Source: Alnus glutinosa (lineage: Eukaryota > Streptophyta > Magnoliopsida > Fagales > Betulaceae). From it: 64,000 nucleotides of DNA. A program made the position numbers and the translations under genes. Positions 22,028-34,735 of the stretch are shown piece by piece (position 1 is the first letter of the stretch; each line of letters opens with the position of its first letter). The stretch is from positions 21,625,628 to 21,689,627 of the forward strand of contig NC_084897.1 of assembly GCF_958979055.1 (NCBI RefSeq). Direction: 5' to 3'. The notes under the pieces are model-generated. The model searched no databases. It was given only the letters and a program-made list of their open reading frames with translations, and was not told where the DNA came from.

Positions 22028-25000
22028 ATGGGGCTCGGGAACGACGACCTTTCGGTGGTCGACGAGAGCGCTGATGACGCTGGCGTTGGCGGTGGTGGTG
22101 GAACCGGAGGCAAAGGCTTCGGCTTGGTGTCGTGCTCGATTTGCCTTGAGGTGGTTGCTGATAATGGAGATAGATCTTGGGCCAAGCTTCAATGCGGCCA
22201 CCAATTCCATCTCGGTGAGTGAGAATACCAATTTTTTTTGTATAATTCAGATTGGGACGGGATTTGGAAATTTTTGTTTGATTTGATATTGTTGAGATCT
22301 GGGTGTGATTTTGGAGCTTTTGTTTTGTTGGGTTTTGCATAATGAGAAGCTTGAGATTATTAGATTTCGCATTGATTTACTTTTATGGCATTGTCTGAGC
22401 AAGCAATGGAGTATTGCTAAATAAATGTGAAGCTATGGTTTTGATAATATACAATAATCAGTATCACAATTTGATCTATTATTGTCATCTGACCTGGCGG
22501 AGCTGACATTGTGATGTGGATTTTGCAAAATTACGTTTCTTATTTTAAGTTTTTTTGGCGGTGATTTTTGTGTTTTGATTAAGTTATATATAGTTGGATT
22601 GGGTTTTTGAAGATCTGGAGAAGGAGATACATGAAAGTTAAAAAATTGGATGTTTCAAATGAGCTGGGTATGGTTAGATTTATCTTAACTCGTCACGTTG
22701 TCATTGTCAATTGACAAGGCAAGTAATTTGGAATAGGAGGTTAGAAGTTTGAGTTTTCCACGTGTTAGAAATTTTAGAAAGCAGTGTTCTTTATTCTAAC
22801 AACAATATCAATGACGAAAATCACAAAAAACAAGTGCTATACAACAATATACAGGCTACTTTTGAAGAATTTGTGAACTCCATGGAAAGGAATGTCACTC
22901 CATTTGCACAAATAGAAAAAATAATAAATCATAAAATTAGTTGTATGATCTGCTACATGTTTTCTAACTAAAGATCTGATATCAATTTTTAGGAACCCTA
23001 CAACTCTCTAATTATTATTTCCCTTTTGGAGCAGGGGATGCTATCCTTTTGTTTTCTTTCAAGAAGATTAGTCCCAATTAATCTATATTGGGGGGTGGGG
23101 GGCATGGACTCCCTGCATAGTTATTGCAATTTAGTAACTGCATCTATTTGCATTTATGGGCAAAATTATTAAACAAAACACCAGCACAATAAGGCATATT
23201 TCATCATCTTTTAAATGTACATTAATGTGCTAGTGAAGTGCCTTATTGTGCAGTGTGCCCTTCAATAAGCAAGTAGCTTGGTTTAAGCTCATGGTTGCTT
23301 GGCTTAAATCATGCAAATGTGTCATTTAGTCTGCATATTCTTCCTCGATGAAATTCTCTGTCTAGCACTTGCTTTGAACTTTCAATTATCACCTTTATAT
23401 TATGTATTAATTGATGCAAGCTTCTTTGATGGACATCGGTATTTTATGCTTTCATGACATATTGGTGTCTTTTTACTTGTATTTTGTGCTTGTTCATAAT
23501 TGGCCTTTTAGTTTACAGCATATTGTTAATAAGCTGTTAGCATTGCTTGTATGTTCTCGTTTGCTTATGTTCATGATTATTTTGTTGTGATTCTTTTTTC
23601 AGATTGCATTGGTTCAGCATTTAATATAAAGGGTGCAATGCAGTGCCCTAATTGTAGGAAGATTGAAAAGGGCCAATGGCTTTATGCTAATGGCTGTCGC
23701 TCTTTTCCAGAATTTAGTATGGAAGACTTGACCCATGATGAAGATCTTTATGATCTAGGCTACTCTGAAATGGTAAGGAGAAAAGACTTTCACTAAATGC
23801 CATCTTTATGCAGCAAATCATTACCAATGATTTTTCTTTTTTGTCACCATATTGTCTTTTGTGGTAGAAGCTCACTTAAATAATCACATGTTCATTGTTT
23901 GACTTATTTACTTTCCAGTTTCTTGTTGATTATCACATACTATCCTCATTATAAATTGGGCTGTAAACGAGCCGAGCTCGGGCGAGTAGTGGCTGTGCGA
24001 GCTCGGCTCGTTCACTATATACTCGAGCTCGTGACGAGAATCAAAATCAAGGCTTGGCTTGGCTCGCCAAGGAGAAAACCTTGTGCAAGCGCTTGAACTC
24101 GCCCATCAGCCGAGCTGAGTGCATTATTGAGCACTCGGCTTGGCTTGACTTGATAGAGCATAGGAAGTGCAGCAAATAAGCTAAAATAGCAAAGAATTTA
24201 TAGAAAGAGAAAGCGAGATCTGAGATAGGCCTTCGCGCTTGATGGATTGGCGCTGGAGGGGTGTGCTTGGCAACGGTGCGAGAGATGATGAAGTCCTTCA
24301 TGCTGAGACTATTGTACTTTTTTGTGATTGTCTCAGAGAAGTTGAGAGTTCGGGACTCTGTAACAGGTCAAAGCAAAGGGAAAAGAAGAAAAATATGAAG
24401 AACATAGAGGGGAAACATTAGAGAAGATGAAGAGGCGCATGCTCTGGAACTTTCAACAAAATGAGAAGTGTATGGAAAAAATGGAAAAGCATTAAAAGTG
24501 AGAAGATGGGAAAATAAAGATAAGAGGCACACGTTGAACAAAGTGTCTTGGGCAGGTGAAGATGGGAAAGTGTATGGAAAAAAGAAAACTATCGAGTGTA
24601 GGAAGCTAGAATCAGTAGATGCAATTGAGGAGAATCAGGAGATCAAAGGAGTTTAATGAGATTGACGTGTGAAGCTGGAAGGCAAGTATAAAGCTTAAAC
24701 CAATCCATCATTGAAGACTATTAGAAAGCCTAAAAGCAAACTCACACAACTGAAGCTTCAATAATCATTGAGTGAAGGATAACTGCATTTGCTAGCTCTA
24801 CTCATTGCTCAAAATAGTTTTTAATGAAGCCAAAGATTTTGCTTCATTATTTGCCAAAAAGAAAAGCCACTCAATCGTCCAGCCTGAAGTCTTGAATCCC
24901 TACCCTTTGCCTCCTTGAGTGTGCTGCAATTACCTTCAATTTGTTAGTAGTTTATACTCCATAAGACATGGAATGGTGAAAATTTAAATATGGTTAGTAT

Positions 25001-28000
25001 GATCCACGTGATATTCCAACCACCAAGTTGATCAGGGTTGTTAAGAGCGCATTTATGTGAACTGAGCTCATAGGAACCATCTGGGCGAAAGTTCCAAGTA
25101 AGGTTAGAATTTTGTCTTGGAGAGAAGTACAAAGAGACAATTAGTTTGAGATTGTATATTTATGTCCCTGAAGATTCTTCAGTTCTTCCTTTTTCAGATG
25201 TACCAAATAGTTTCCGCAATTGTATAATTTCAATGGCCTCTATTTCAAATTCTGGGTAGGAAGAGTTGAGTCCTCTCATTTTTAACAGGTCTTTTTGTTT
25301 TTCGTTCTTCTTTTTAAATTTACTATTTTTAGCTCCCTTTGTATCTGGGAAGTTTTTATATTTTATGAAATACATTGTTTTGGAAAGGAAAAGAAGAAAA
25401 GGAACTGATGTCCTCAGGGCAAGCCTAAACTGGAGCGTGAAATGAGTGAGCCTTTTCACAGTGAAGCTGCAGATTGTCAACCTTTTCGTTTTCTTCAAAG
25501 CACAATGTCAGAACTTGAAATGAACTTGTCTTCTTAGCTATCAAATTAGATTATTATGGGGCCACATTGGAAACCAATAGTTTAATTCTATTTGGGACAT
25601 TCAGCAATTAGATCAAATTATTAGGAGGGAGAAAAAGTGGTATGTGCCTAACAAATAGCTTTTAAGAAAAATTGAAAATTTGCATAATAAACTTGTCACG
25701 GTAGATGTAGAGACAAAATCCTTTGTTTAGTCACAGAGGAATACACAAAACATTATCAAAAAGGTCAAGAGATGAAGCCAAAATCAGAATTTTTTTAATC
25801 TTTAAGGTGCATCTTAAGGAATACAAAATTGTTGAGAAATGATATTTGTACATCACTTGTACATTTCCATACAATTAAGTTTTAAATTTACCTTTGAATT
25901 TGTGGGACCCAATGTGGGTCCCATAAATCCAATGATAAATTTGAAAATGAGATGTACAAATATCATATTTCAAAACTATTAGCTGGAAGTTCTAGTCTGT
26001 AAATTTGGAAATCAGTTGTGCTTAAAACTAATTTAGATTGTGTTCAAGTAAGGTCGTGTTCGTTTTTTTCTTTCTAGATAGGCGATTCCTTTTGAATACT
26101 TCCAGTGTACTAAGGGGCGCTTTTCGCTTTTAATGAGATTGGTTTATTACTTATAATTTTTTTTTTTTGATAAGTAAATTTAGTCCTATTGAAAGCGTAG
26201 GGCGCCTCTAAGTACACTGTAAGTATACAAAAGGAAACACTTAACTAGGAATAGAAAACGGACAAGGAAACCGGCAAAACTAATCGACAGTGGGGACAAA
26301 AAAGCCACCGTCCAAAGATACAAAGTATGAAAAACGAAGCTAAAATATCATCTATGGAACTTTCCAAATCCTCGAAACGCCTAAGATTTCTTTCCTTCCA
26401 TACACCAAAAAATGCAGATTGGCACCATCTTCCAAAAACTAATTCAGATCGTGAACTTTATATCTTGCGGAAAGGGATGCAATAAAGATTTTATTAAAAC
26501 ATTTAATGGAGAACTATGATACAACAATTTTTTTGGCATCCCAATTGTTAAAATGAGCTTCATGAAAGCTAATGATCACTGCATGCTGGGGCTTTTTAGC
26601 TCCCGGGAAATTTTTGCATCCTTGATCTCTTCAATTTCTAAGATAATGATTGGTAGTCATTTATAAGACTTCGGGGAGGAGGCAGCCAACCAGCCAACAA
26701 GTAAATGATCCTTTTTCTCATCCTTCAAACTGGAACCAAGAAGGTCACTTTGAATCAGATGATTTTCCTAGTGAATTTTTTCAGCTTGATAATAACAGTT
26801 TTGTAGAATTTTTTGAGAAGCTATTGATGGTAAAACTGAGGTTCTTCTGTGCAGTTAGGCACTTGGGAAACTTTTCCGGTGCCAGGTTAAAACTGTTTAG
26901 ATTCCTCTGATATCCTTCCAGGAGGTATTCAAGTGGCTGCTAATAGTGTTACCAAGGCCAGAGAGGGAAAATTAACATTTATCTTAGAGAATGGGGTTTG
27001 GTGATTATATTTTGAAGCACACTTAGCTGTTGATGCAGCTTCTAGATTACTTTAGATGTATGTCTACATGTGACTTTCTCTTGATTACATTTTGTCGGAA
27101 ATGCTTCATTTTTTGACTGTTCATCGATGAAGAAAAAGTGTGGATGATAGATAAAGAGATTGATGTTCCCACAAATATCATTTGACCATATTATGCTCTT
27201 CAATTTAATTTCATTTTATTTTCAAATGCTTTTTGCAGTCATTCGGGGTTCACTGGTGTCCATTTGGTAGCTTAACGCGACTTCCTTCATCGTTTGAGTA
27301 AGCATGATCTCACAAATTAGAGCTCTAATCTGAGTTATTTTGTGCTTTAATATCTATGCTGAGAATCTTTGGTTAAGTCCCTACCCCCTTCTATTAGAAT
27401 GTCTGCTATTGAAACGCCTTTGGTAAAGAGAAAGTTGGAATGATAGAAGACTAGAAAGAGGTGGAATCACTATTAATGCCAAGTGATGGTAAAAGGGTTT
27501 CTGGCTATCAAATATTTGTTGAACTACCTATCAAAAACAAATATTTGTTGAACTGCCCCTTTTGCCGATATATCCTGTTTGGAGCTTGCCATTCTTTGGG
27601 ATACGGACTGCAGGTGCAATCACTACAAATTCAACATGATGGTAAAAGGAAGCATGTTTAATGACTAAGACTTTACATCTTGACACAAACCACCAATGCC
27701 AGGAGATTTTGGGTTTCCTGGGGAGCAACCATTGATATACAAAGTTTTTGATGTAGGACAATTTGCATTCTAATTCTGATGCTAGGATTTCTTTTCTTTT
27801 TGCTTTATTTTATTATTTTCCAGGTTTTCCTAGTAATATTGGGATATGTTGTTTTTTGAGTTTTTCTAGTAACTTTAAGACATTTTTGAGTTTTCCTATA
27901 AACTCTGGGATTTGTTTAATTTCCATTTTGTTTCAGGACTTCTAGTAACATTAGGATTAGGATTTGTAACCTATATAAAAGTTTGTATTGAACTTTATTT

Positions 28001-30836
28001 TAATCGGAATAATTTAGTTTAGTATTGAGTGGTTTTAAGGAAAGAAAAGGTTTCTTCTTTGTTCTTCTTCCTTCTGTGTTCAAGGATTCAAAAACGTGAC
28101 GTGTTGTTTTTTATATCACTTCCGTTACGTCATTTTCAGAGCCCATAGTGCCTTAAACTTCCCTAGGGAAAATGTTGCTCTGATTAGAAAAGGCCTTTGT
28201 CATCTGATTTGGGTGGTCAATAACTATCAATTCTGTTATGTTAAGATTACTTATCAAAAAAAATTCTGTTATGTTAAGATTAATATGTATATAAATATTG
28301 TGTATATTTGAAAGTGCAAGGAAAAGGAGTTAAGGTGATAAAAAGTTGAATGTTAGTTGGTGATAGTTTTGGTATGTCAATTAAGCATCAAACCCCATTA
28401 TCCAGTCGTGGTCATTTAGTATGCTGGCTTTACGTAATTTGATGCAAAAGCGGCACAAACAATTGCTTGTCAATGTCCAAATTAGTTTTTGTATGAGATA
28501 TGATGTCAGATTACTTTCATGGATCACAAATTTATGGTGATCATACTTGGTAAGGATAATTACGTACAAACTCTAGGGTTTGACGTTAATTTCAAATTCC
28601 TGAAGTTTCAATTGCAATAATATGAACCTTATAGTTTCAAAATTATTGCAATTCAGACCCTTAATGAGTCGCTGTAAACAAAAATTAATGGAAACACACT
28701 TAGGTTTCGTTTGAGACTTCTCTGGGCACTAAAGTACCATTCATGTGAACACCAAAAAACAACTCTCAAAACAATGACATCGTGTCATTAGACTATCTTT
28801 GTCTTATAGGATCTTTTACGGATACTTTTGCTGTTTTGCAAGACTCTTGAGTGCCAAAATACCACCTGTGATTTAAATTGATGGATTTTTGGTGCCAAAA
28901 TAACGAAGGTCAAACTCTGAGATCTATCATGTAATTGCCTTAATAACATAGTATAAAATAGTTCCCATCCCATACACTATTGGAAGCATTAGACAATGTC
29001 AAAGTGCAATAAAGCATTATATTGCAATTTGTGAAAACTATTCCTTATTAGTCACCCAATATGAGGATATGGAGACTTCACAATTTTTTATTGATTGTAA
29101 TCGCTAAGAAACTCTTTTATTTGACTTTTCAAAAACTATAAATTATAAATCCCCAAATGTTTCTACTTTAGAGTGAGACCCTGTAGGCCGGTGCTTATTA
29201 AGTGCTTTCTAATTGACTAAGGTAAGGCTTTGTTGTGTTTAGAGATTTTTGAGCTGAAGAATTGTTGTTTTTCTGAAGGCAAGAATTGCCTTTCTTGTCT
29301 GCTTTCTTATAGATCCTGTTGAATTTTCTTTTTCTTTTTTCCCCTTCACTTGGGTTCTCATGTTGTAATACAATGGCATTTTCTGTCTCCAAAGTGCTAA
29401 TGTTATTTTCCAAACCATTTGTTTCAGGGAAGGGGAATTTTCGTCAAGCTCGTGTAAGATTTTGCCCCTTTTTTTGCTGCAATTCTGTTTAAAGCTTTTG
29501 TCTAAGAGTGCATTTTGACTGAATGGTGATATCACAATGTAGATCATGATCTACTGGGACAACATGCTATCTTTGCTGATCATACAGCTGTATCATCGGC
29601 TACTCATCCTTGCCCATATATTGCTTACTTTGGACCAATGCCTCCATCATCCTCAAATTCCAATGGAAGTGTTTCAGAGACTTCTAACCTAAACAATCAG
29701 TGGGGCCCATCCGTTCCTAGTGAGATGCCAACTTCCTATGCTTTTCCTGGCATGGATCTTCATTATCACAGTTGGGAGCACCATTCTTCTCCCTTCCCTG
29801 CAACCAATAGTCGTATTGCTGCAGCTGATCAACCTTCCATCCTACCTGTTGCTCATAGGTCGGCAAGGACCAGCTCTGATATACCAAGATCAGGATCTTT
29901 TATGCATCCATTTGTCGGTCACAGGTATGGCTGTATCAATATGTAGACATTGTTGGTAGCTCCCCTTTTTCTGTAGTTAGTTGTTTTTTTCTTTTTTTTT
30001 TTGGCTCAAAATATCAGTTACTGTTAAATGTGGCATATTTGTAGAGCATAGTCTCTGTGGATAGTGAATCAAAAGAAAAAACGGATTTTATTTCATTCCT
30101 TATGGTTAAAAGTTTAGAAACTTAGAGAATGGTTTTGATGATGGTTGCATGAGACTCTTATCTGCAGTTTTGTACCCGTCAGTCTATTTTATTAGATTTT
30201 ACAGTATTCAGACCAGAAACAAAAAAAAGTTTTGTAGTATTCAGTCAAATAACGCATTTGGTTGAAAACACAGTATCTTAAAGGAATGAATTTAATGAAC
30301 TTTTCTTTTTTCATTTCTTTTTAATATAAATAATTGTATCATTGACAGTGGAGGCACTTAATTTCTGCAGTTCTGGTGGTAGACCAGGGAGCTCAGTGGC
30401 TTCTTCAATGATTCCACCTTATCCAGGCAGTAATGCTCGAGCCCGTGATAGAGTCCAAGCTCTCCAGGCATACTATCAGCAACAACAACCAAGCAATTCA
30501 ACTTCCATGCGTACACCCAGCACCCGAAGAACCAGCAGCCATAGAGGCTTGGCTCAAGTAGGGCCAGTGGCTTCGTCATCTGATCAGACGAGTGGCTTCT
30601 ATCTTGTTCCACCAGGTCGCAACTTTCAAGAAGCAGAAAATCCTTTGTCAAATCGATTCCATTCATGGGAAAGAGATCATTTGCCTTCATTCTCGATGCC
30701 CCAGGTTGACAGAGACTCAGGTTGGGGGACATATCACCAGGCTGCTGGTGGGTCAGATACTAGTATCAGGTCCAGCGCATACGCATTCCGGCAAAGGCAT
30801 GGATCCGAAAGGACACCTGCACAAAATCGGTCATAA
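22028..30836 (+). CDS. RFI2: RING-H2 E3 ubiquitin ligase, RFI2 type
   Basis: Six exons in one frame: 22028-22214, 23603-23772, 27239-27297, 29428-29453, 29543-29924, 30371-30836, giving 429 residues. The RING is split by intron 1: C36-x2-C39, C56-G-H58, H61, C64 and C77-x2-C80, a C3H2C3 finger binding two zinc ions, the E2-docking module of E3 ligases. After it come GAMQCPNCRKIEKGQWLYA and HWCPFGSL, then a low-complexity Ser/Pro/His/Gln tail with FHSWERDHLPSF near the C-terminus. This order matches the family of Arabidopsis RFI2 (RED AND FAR-RED INSENSITIVE 2), a nuclear light-signalling factor affecting flowering. The 26-nt exon 4 was placed by splice phase and is the least certain. Intron 2 (3.5 kb) is full of transposon debris. 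Confidence 0.88.
23940..24160. mobile_element. hAT-like fragment rich in GAGCCGAGCTCG motifs
   Basis: Starts GGGCTGTAAACGAGCCGAGC and contains repeated CGAGCTCGGCTCG and CTTGGCTTGGCTCG palindromic motifs, a style known from non-autonomous hAT-like elements in plants. It lies inside intron 2 of the RFI2-type gene. Boundaries uncertain. Confidence 0.45.
25841..25966. mobile_element. Foldback MITE, copy B
   Basis: Outer inverted ends GATATTTGTACATC and GATGTACAAATATC, centre GGGACCCAATGTGGGTCCC. Same family as 19872-20005. Located in intron 2 of the RFI2-type gene. Confidence 0.75.
26050..26440. mobile_element. Two LINE 3' ends, tail to tail
   Basis: 26050-26160 reads as a LINE tail on the plus strand (GTGTACTAAGGGGCGCTTTTCGCTTTTAATGAGAT, shown here only by its core GGGGCGCTTTTCGC). 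26165-26440 is a similar tail on the minus strand, seen as TTTTTTGATAAGTAAAT followed by GGGCGCCTCTAAGTACACTG. Both are 5'-truncated. They lie in intron 2 of the RFI2-type gene. Confidence 0.6.
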
Positions 30837-31959
30837 ACTTTATTGCTTATCCTTTCCCGCTGAAGCAAACTACCACTATGCTGAAACCAAAAATTATGTA
30901 TGCTTGAGAAATGATATATCATGCTTGGAGTCTGTCAGGTCATGGCAGACTCAAAATACTGTGGAGTGGCTCCAAAAACCATATTTTTGGCAGGCCACAT
31001 GGTGGTGTGATCATGGACTTTCGCTTCCTCTTGTTTCTCTGCCTTTGCGGATATAAAAATAAGATCATATGTTGGGTGGCAAAAATAGGATTTGAGCAGT
31101 TATCTTGCCATTTTCAAATCAGGTTGAATCACCCACAATCGGACTCTTGCTCTTGAGAAGCCCGGAGCTGTGCCTCAGAATTACTGCTGAGTGGGTGCAC
31201 TATTTATGTCCAAAAACATAGCCTGGTTTCCTTTGCGAACACTTGTGAAGTTATTGAGTAAAGGAAACTTGTATAAAAGATCAGTTTGTGCTCAATTTGC
31301 CCAACTTTTCTGTTGGTGTTGGTTTTTTTTATAAATAAGCTTTTTACGTCAGAATATTTCGCTTGCCATTGCTGCCTCCTGAATGTTAAATTGTGACAGG
31401 AAGATGTGGAAACTGGAAACGATAAAAAAAGTTTTTGAAATAAATATATATTTTATGACACATAATATTATTCTTTGAGCTTTTTCAGAATAGAAAAAAA
31501 AAAAAAAAAAAATAAAAAAATCTTAGCAGATGTTTACAAGTGACATTTGCGCTTGTGAGAACAAGTCAAATTAATTTCAGCTTTCTCTCTAGCCATATAG
31601 AAGAGTTCTCGAACTTTATCTTTGAGCATCCCTCTCCAGAGTGGGAATTTCGCATGGTCTAATAACTGGGATTTTCCTTTCATGGTGTAGTACTCATCTC
31701 TTAGTAAAAAATTTAGTACCTCTAGCATTTCACTACATTTTTTTATGGCATTCTGCCAGTATTGTGCGGATGCTATTAAAGCAAATGCTATGAAAGTCTT
31801 TCTTGAGTTCCATGGGCGTGGCAAGTTTAAAAAAAGAATTATGACCACGTTAGCTCGATTTTTTTTGTTTAACATGTTAAAGAGATGTGGCTTTGAGAAG
31901 AAATGACAGAGTTAGATTGCATATCCACAATTCGACTCTCTATATGTTTTGGGAAAATA

Positions 31960-33030
31960 GTTATGGAGTTATGCTGTAGAGAGAGGCTTTTTGGCGCCGC
32001 GTAGTGGATAAAAACTACCCATAGGCTTTTTTGCAACATGTAGTAGATAAAAGTAAGTTAGTTTTGGGGGGGGGGGGGGGGGGGGGGGGAGTTGATGCTT
32101 TAATGTTGTCCTGGGATGAGTCTATGGAAACATATTACGAGGAGTTGGGATGCCTTCTCTAATTTTGTTAGTATTGAGGTGGATGATGGTTCTCGGACTA
32201 AGTTTTAGCATGACGTTTATTGTGGGATCATTCTCTAAAGGAAACCTTTATGGAGTAATTTTGCATTGCTAGGGATAGGGATGCTCTGGTGCTTAACAAT
32301 TTGTTTGTTAACAATGAAGAAGCGCATTGGGTCATGACTTTTTTATCAGATTGGTGTATGATTGAGAAGTGGATTATGTATCTTCCTTTTTCAATGTTTT
32401 GTATTCCATTAGGATGGGTCGATGAGGTAAAGATAAAGTTATGTTGGATTCCTTCGAAAAGATGTTCTTTTTCCCAACATTGACTCCTTCCATTGGAAGA
32501 GTATTTGGAAGTATGTGCTCATTTGGGAGTGGCTTTCTTCACTTGGATAACATCTTTAAGAAAAATTATCATTAGGGTTAATTTTCCCAGGTGTCACATC
32601 CTGATGATGGATTTGTGTTGTATGAATAAAAAGAGTAGGAAACTACTTATTACCTCATTTTTCACTATAATATTGCAAGAGATTTATGGAATTTGGTTTT
32701 TCAGATATTCGCAGTAGAGCGGGTTATGCCCAAACGAGGGGTGGAGCTCTTGGCGTGTTGGAAATAAAGGTTTAATTGGAACGATTTAAAATCTTTTGAA
32801 ATATAATCCATTCATTTAATGTGGTGCAATTGAAGAGAAAGAAATGCTCAAATTTTTTATTATTGCAAAAAAAGGAGTTTGGATTTATTGTTTGTTTAAG
32901 TTCTTCTTTGCGCAGATCTTTGCTAACGTCATTCTCAGTATCTCTAATTTTGTAGATTTTTATGCTCTCTTTTTCTCGTTTTTTTATTTTGCTGAGTATT
33001 TTCCATTACGCTTTTAATGAAAAGTATTCA
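31960..33030 (+). pseudogene. LINE ORF2 3' remnant (zf-RVT region)
   Basis: Broken frames resemble the C-terminal part of plant L1-type reverse transcriptase proteins: DGSRTKF-like start near 32185, DALVLNNLFVNNEEAHW (32289 on), DEVKIKLCWIPSKRCSFS, then a frame with GVAFFTWITSLRKIIIR and LCCMNKKSRKLLI, the zf-RVT style zinc-binding segment, ending in a GCTTTTAATGAAAAG tail near 33010. Several stops and frameshifts, plus a 24-base G run at 32066-32089. Dead copy. Confidence 0.75.
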
Positions 33031-33749
33031 TCAGCTCTCACCCCCTTTGCCGTCTAAAACTGGTTATTTTCTATTTATTTCTCCAATCACCTTAGTAACC
33101 ATATCTTTAGTGTTCCACTAGATCAGTACTTTGAATAAACAAAGAAGCTATGCCTCTCACTTGAGTAACCCAAACCAATTACAGATTACTAATCGGCCCT
33201 GTAGGCTATAAAGATCGATGTAGTTCAGCAGTGAATTAAGGGGTGATTGCTTCAGAGGAAAATATAGAGTTATCTATAAACAGATCCTACTAGTAGCAAC
33301 AAAACACTAACCTAAAGGGATTGGTGCTTAACTCTACTATCCACAATCTCTATTGGTTAAAAAACCTTTATATTACATAAAATTGTATATTATAGTAGAA
33401 AAAAAATGCTGCTCTTTACATCTATTTATCACATCCATAATCACATTAGTTAACATAACGTGTTTTAAGTAATTTTACTTTAAAAAAATAAAAAATAAAT
33501 ACGTACTTAAAATACGTCACGTCAGCCAATGTAACACGAGTGTAATAGGTGTGATGAAAATTATTACTACCACACACAAAAAAAAGAAAAAAAGAAAAAG
33601 AAAAAAGAAGAGATGTAGGTTGGCTTTAACCATGCCACCGAAAAAGGGTGTCATAATATTACAAATCAGCCTCCACTGGCTTTATGGGTCAACTTTGCTG
33701 ACAGTTCCACCAAGAAGGGCTCATTCAAGAACACAACCCTTCCCTGCCA
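33031..33749. other. Intergenic, no gene seen
   Basis: AT-rich sequence between the LINE remnant and the hAT MITE. Nothing recognisable. Confidence 0.35.
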
Positions 33750-33757
33750 ACAGAGGT

Positions 33758-34279
33758 TAAGGGTGAAAATACATATGCGAAAGCGGTTAACACTTTAAAT
33801 ACCCACATCCACATTATATGATTACTATTCGTATCCGCGCAGTTATTATCCATTATTCGCATATGAGGTAATAAGCGTTTTAAATTACTATCTAAATCTA
33901 TGTGTAAGATTAGATGATACAATTATTATTACTATATGTAAGCTTATATAAATTAAAGTTTAACTTATTACACAATTCGTAATTATTAGTCATAAATGGT
34001 CATTGTCTCGTAGTGTAATTCTGTAATTGTGATATAAATTACCAAAGAAAAGAAAAGAAATAAATGCAATAAAATATGACTTTAAAATGTAGTAGAAACC
34101 TAATATAACCTAAAAGTCTTAAAGTTACCAAATCCAAAACGACGTCGTTTTAATGAGTTTATATATATAAAGAATGCATAACCGCATTTACATATGTGGA
34201 TATTGATTTTTATTAACCGTATCTGAATGTACGAACAGCAAACGCGGACAGTTATTAACCGCTCGCGTTTTCACCCCTA
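33758..34279. mobile_element. hAT-type MITE with 8 bp target-site duplication
   Basis: The ends TAAGGGTGAAAA and TTTTCACCCCTA form inverted repeats. Sub-terminal GCGGTTAA motifs are inverted too. It is flanked by ACAGAGGT (33750-33757) and ACAGAGGC (34280-34287), an 8 bp duplication with one mismatch, as expected for hAT. 522 bp, non-coding. It sits just downstream of the SR30-type gene. Confidence 0.8.
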
Positions 34280-34735
34280 ACAGAGGCACCTTATAAAAAG
34301 TGAAGGGCAAGTCCAGCCAGCCAAGGCAGGATGAATGGTTAACAAACTAGCACCAAAACCACAACAAAATACAAACAAATCCCGCGCCAGCACATTTTGG
34401 TGAAATCGTTCATTCAGTTTATCTGTATTACTTACTTATTCACTCCGGAGAGATCACTACAAGACCGTTCAACAAATATCCAAATCAAGAATGTATGCGT
34501 AGCCATCTCTAAGTAAAATATAGTTAGGCGTCCACCAAGAACATCTTACAAAGTAGTACTCAAAAAAGTAGTGCTCAATAGCGATCCCTGGAGCCAACAG
34601 ACCGGCTTCACTCAGATCTTACCTGTGAACCACAGCCATAGAACCAATAAAACCACCATGAGAATAGAACAGAAAGAAAAACAAAGAAAGAAGCAATCAA
34701 TACAAAATAATCATTTGCCAAAAACAGGAGAATAA

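Noticed and set aside
31534..31875. 113-codon minus-strand frame downstream of the RFI2-type gene
   Set aside because: No recognisable domain, no convincing promoter or splice context. Left unannotated, though it cannot be excluded as an old gene fragment.
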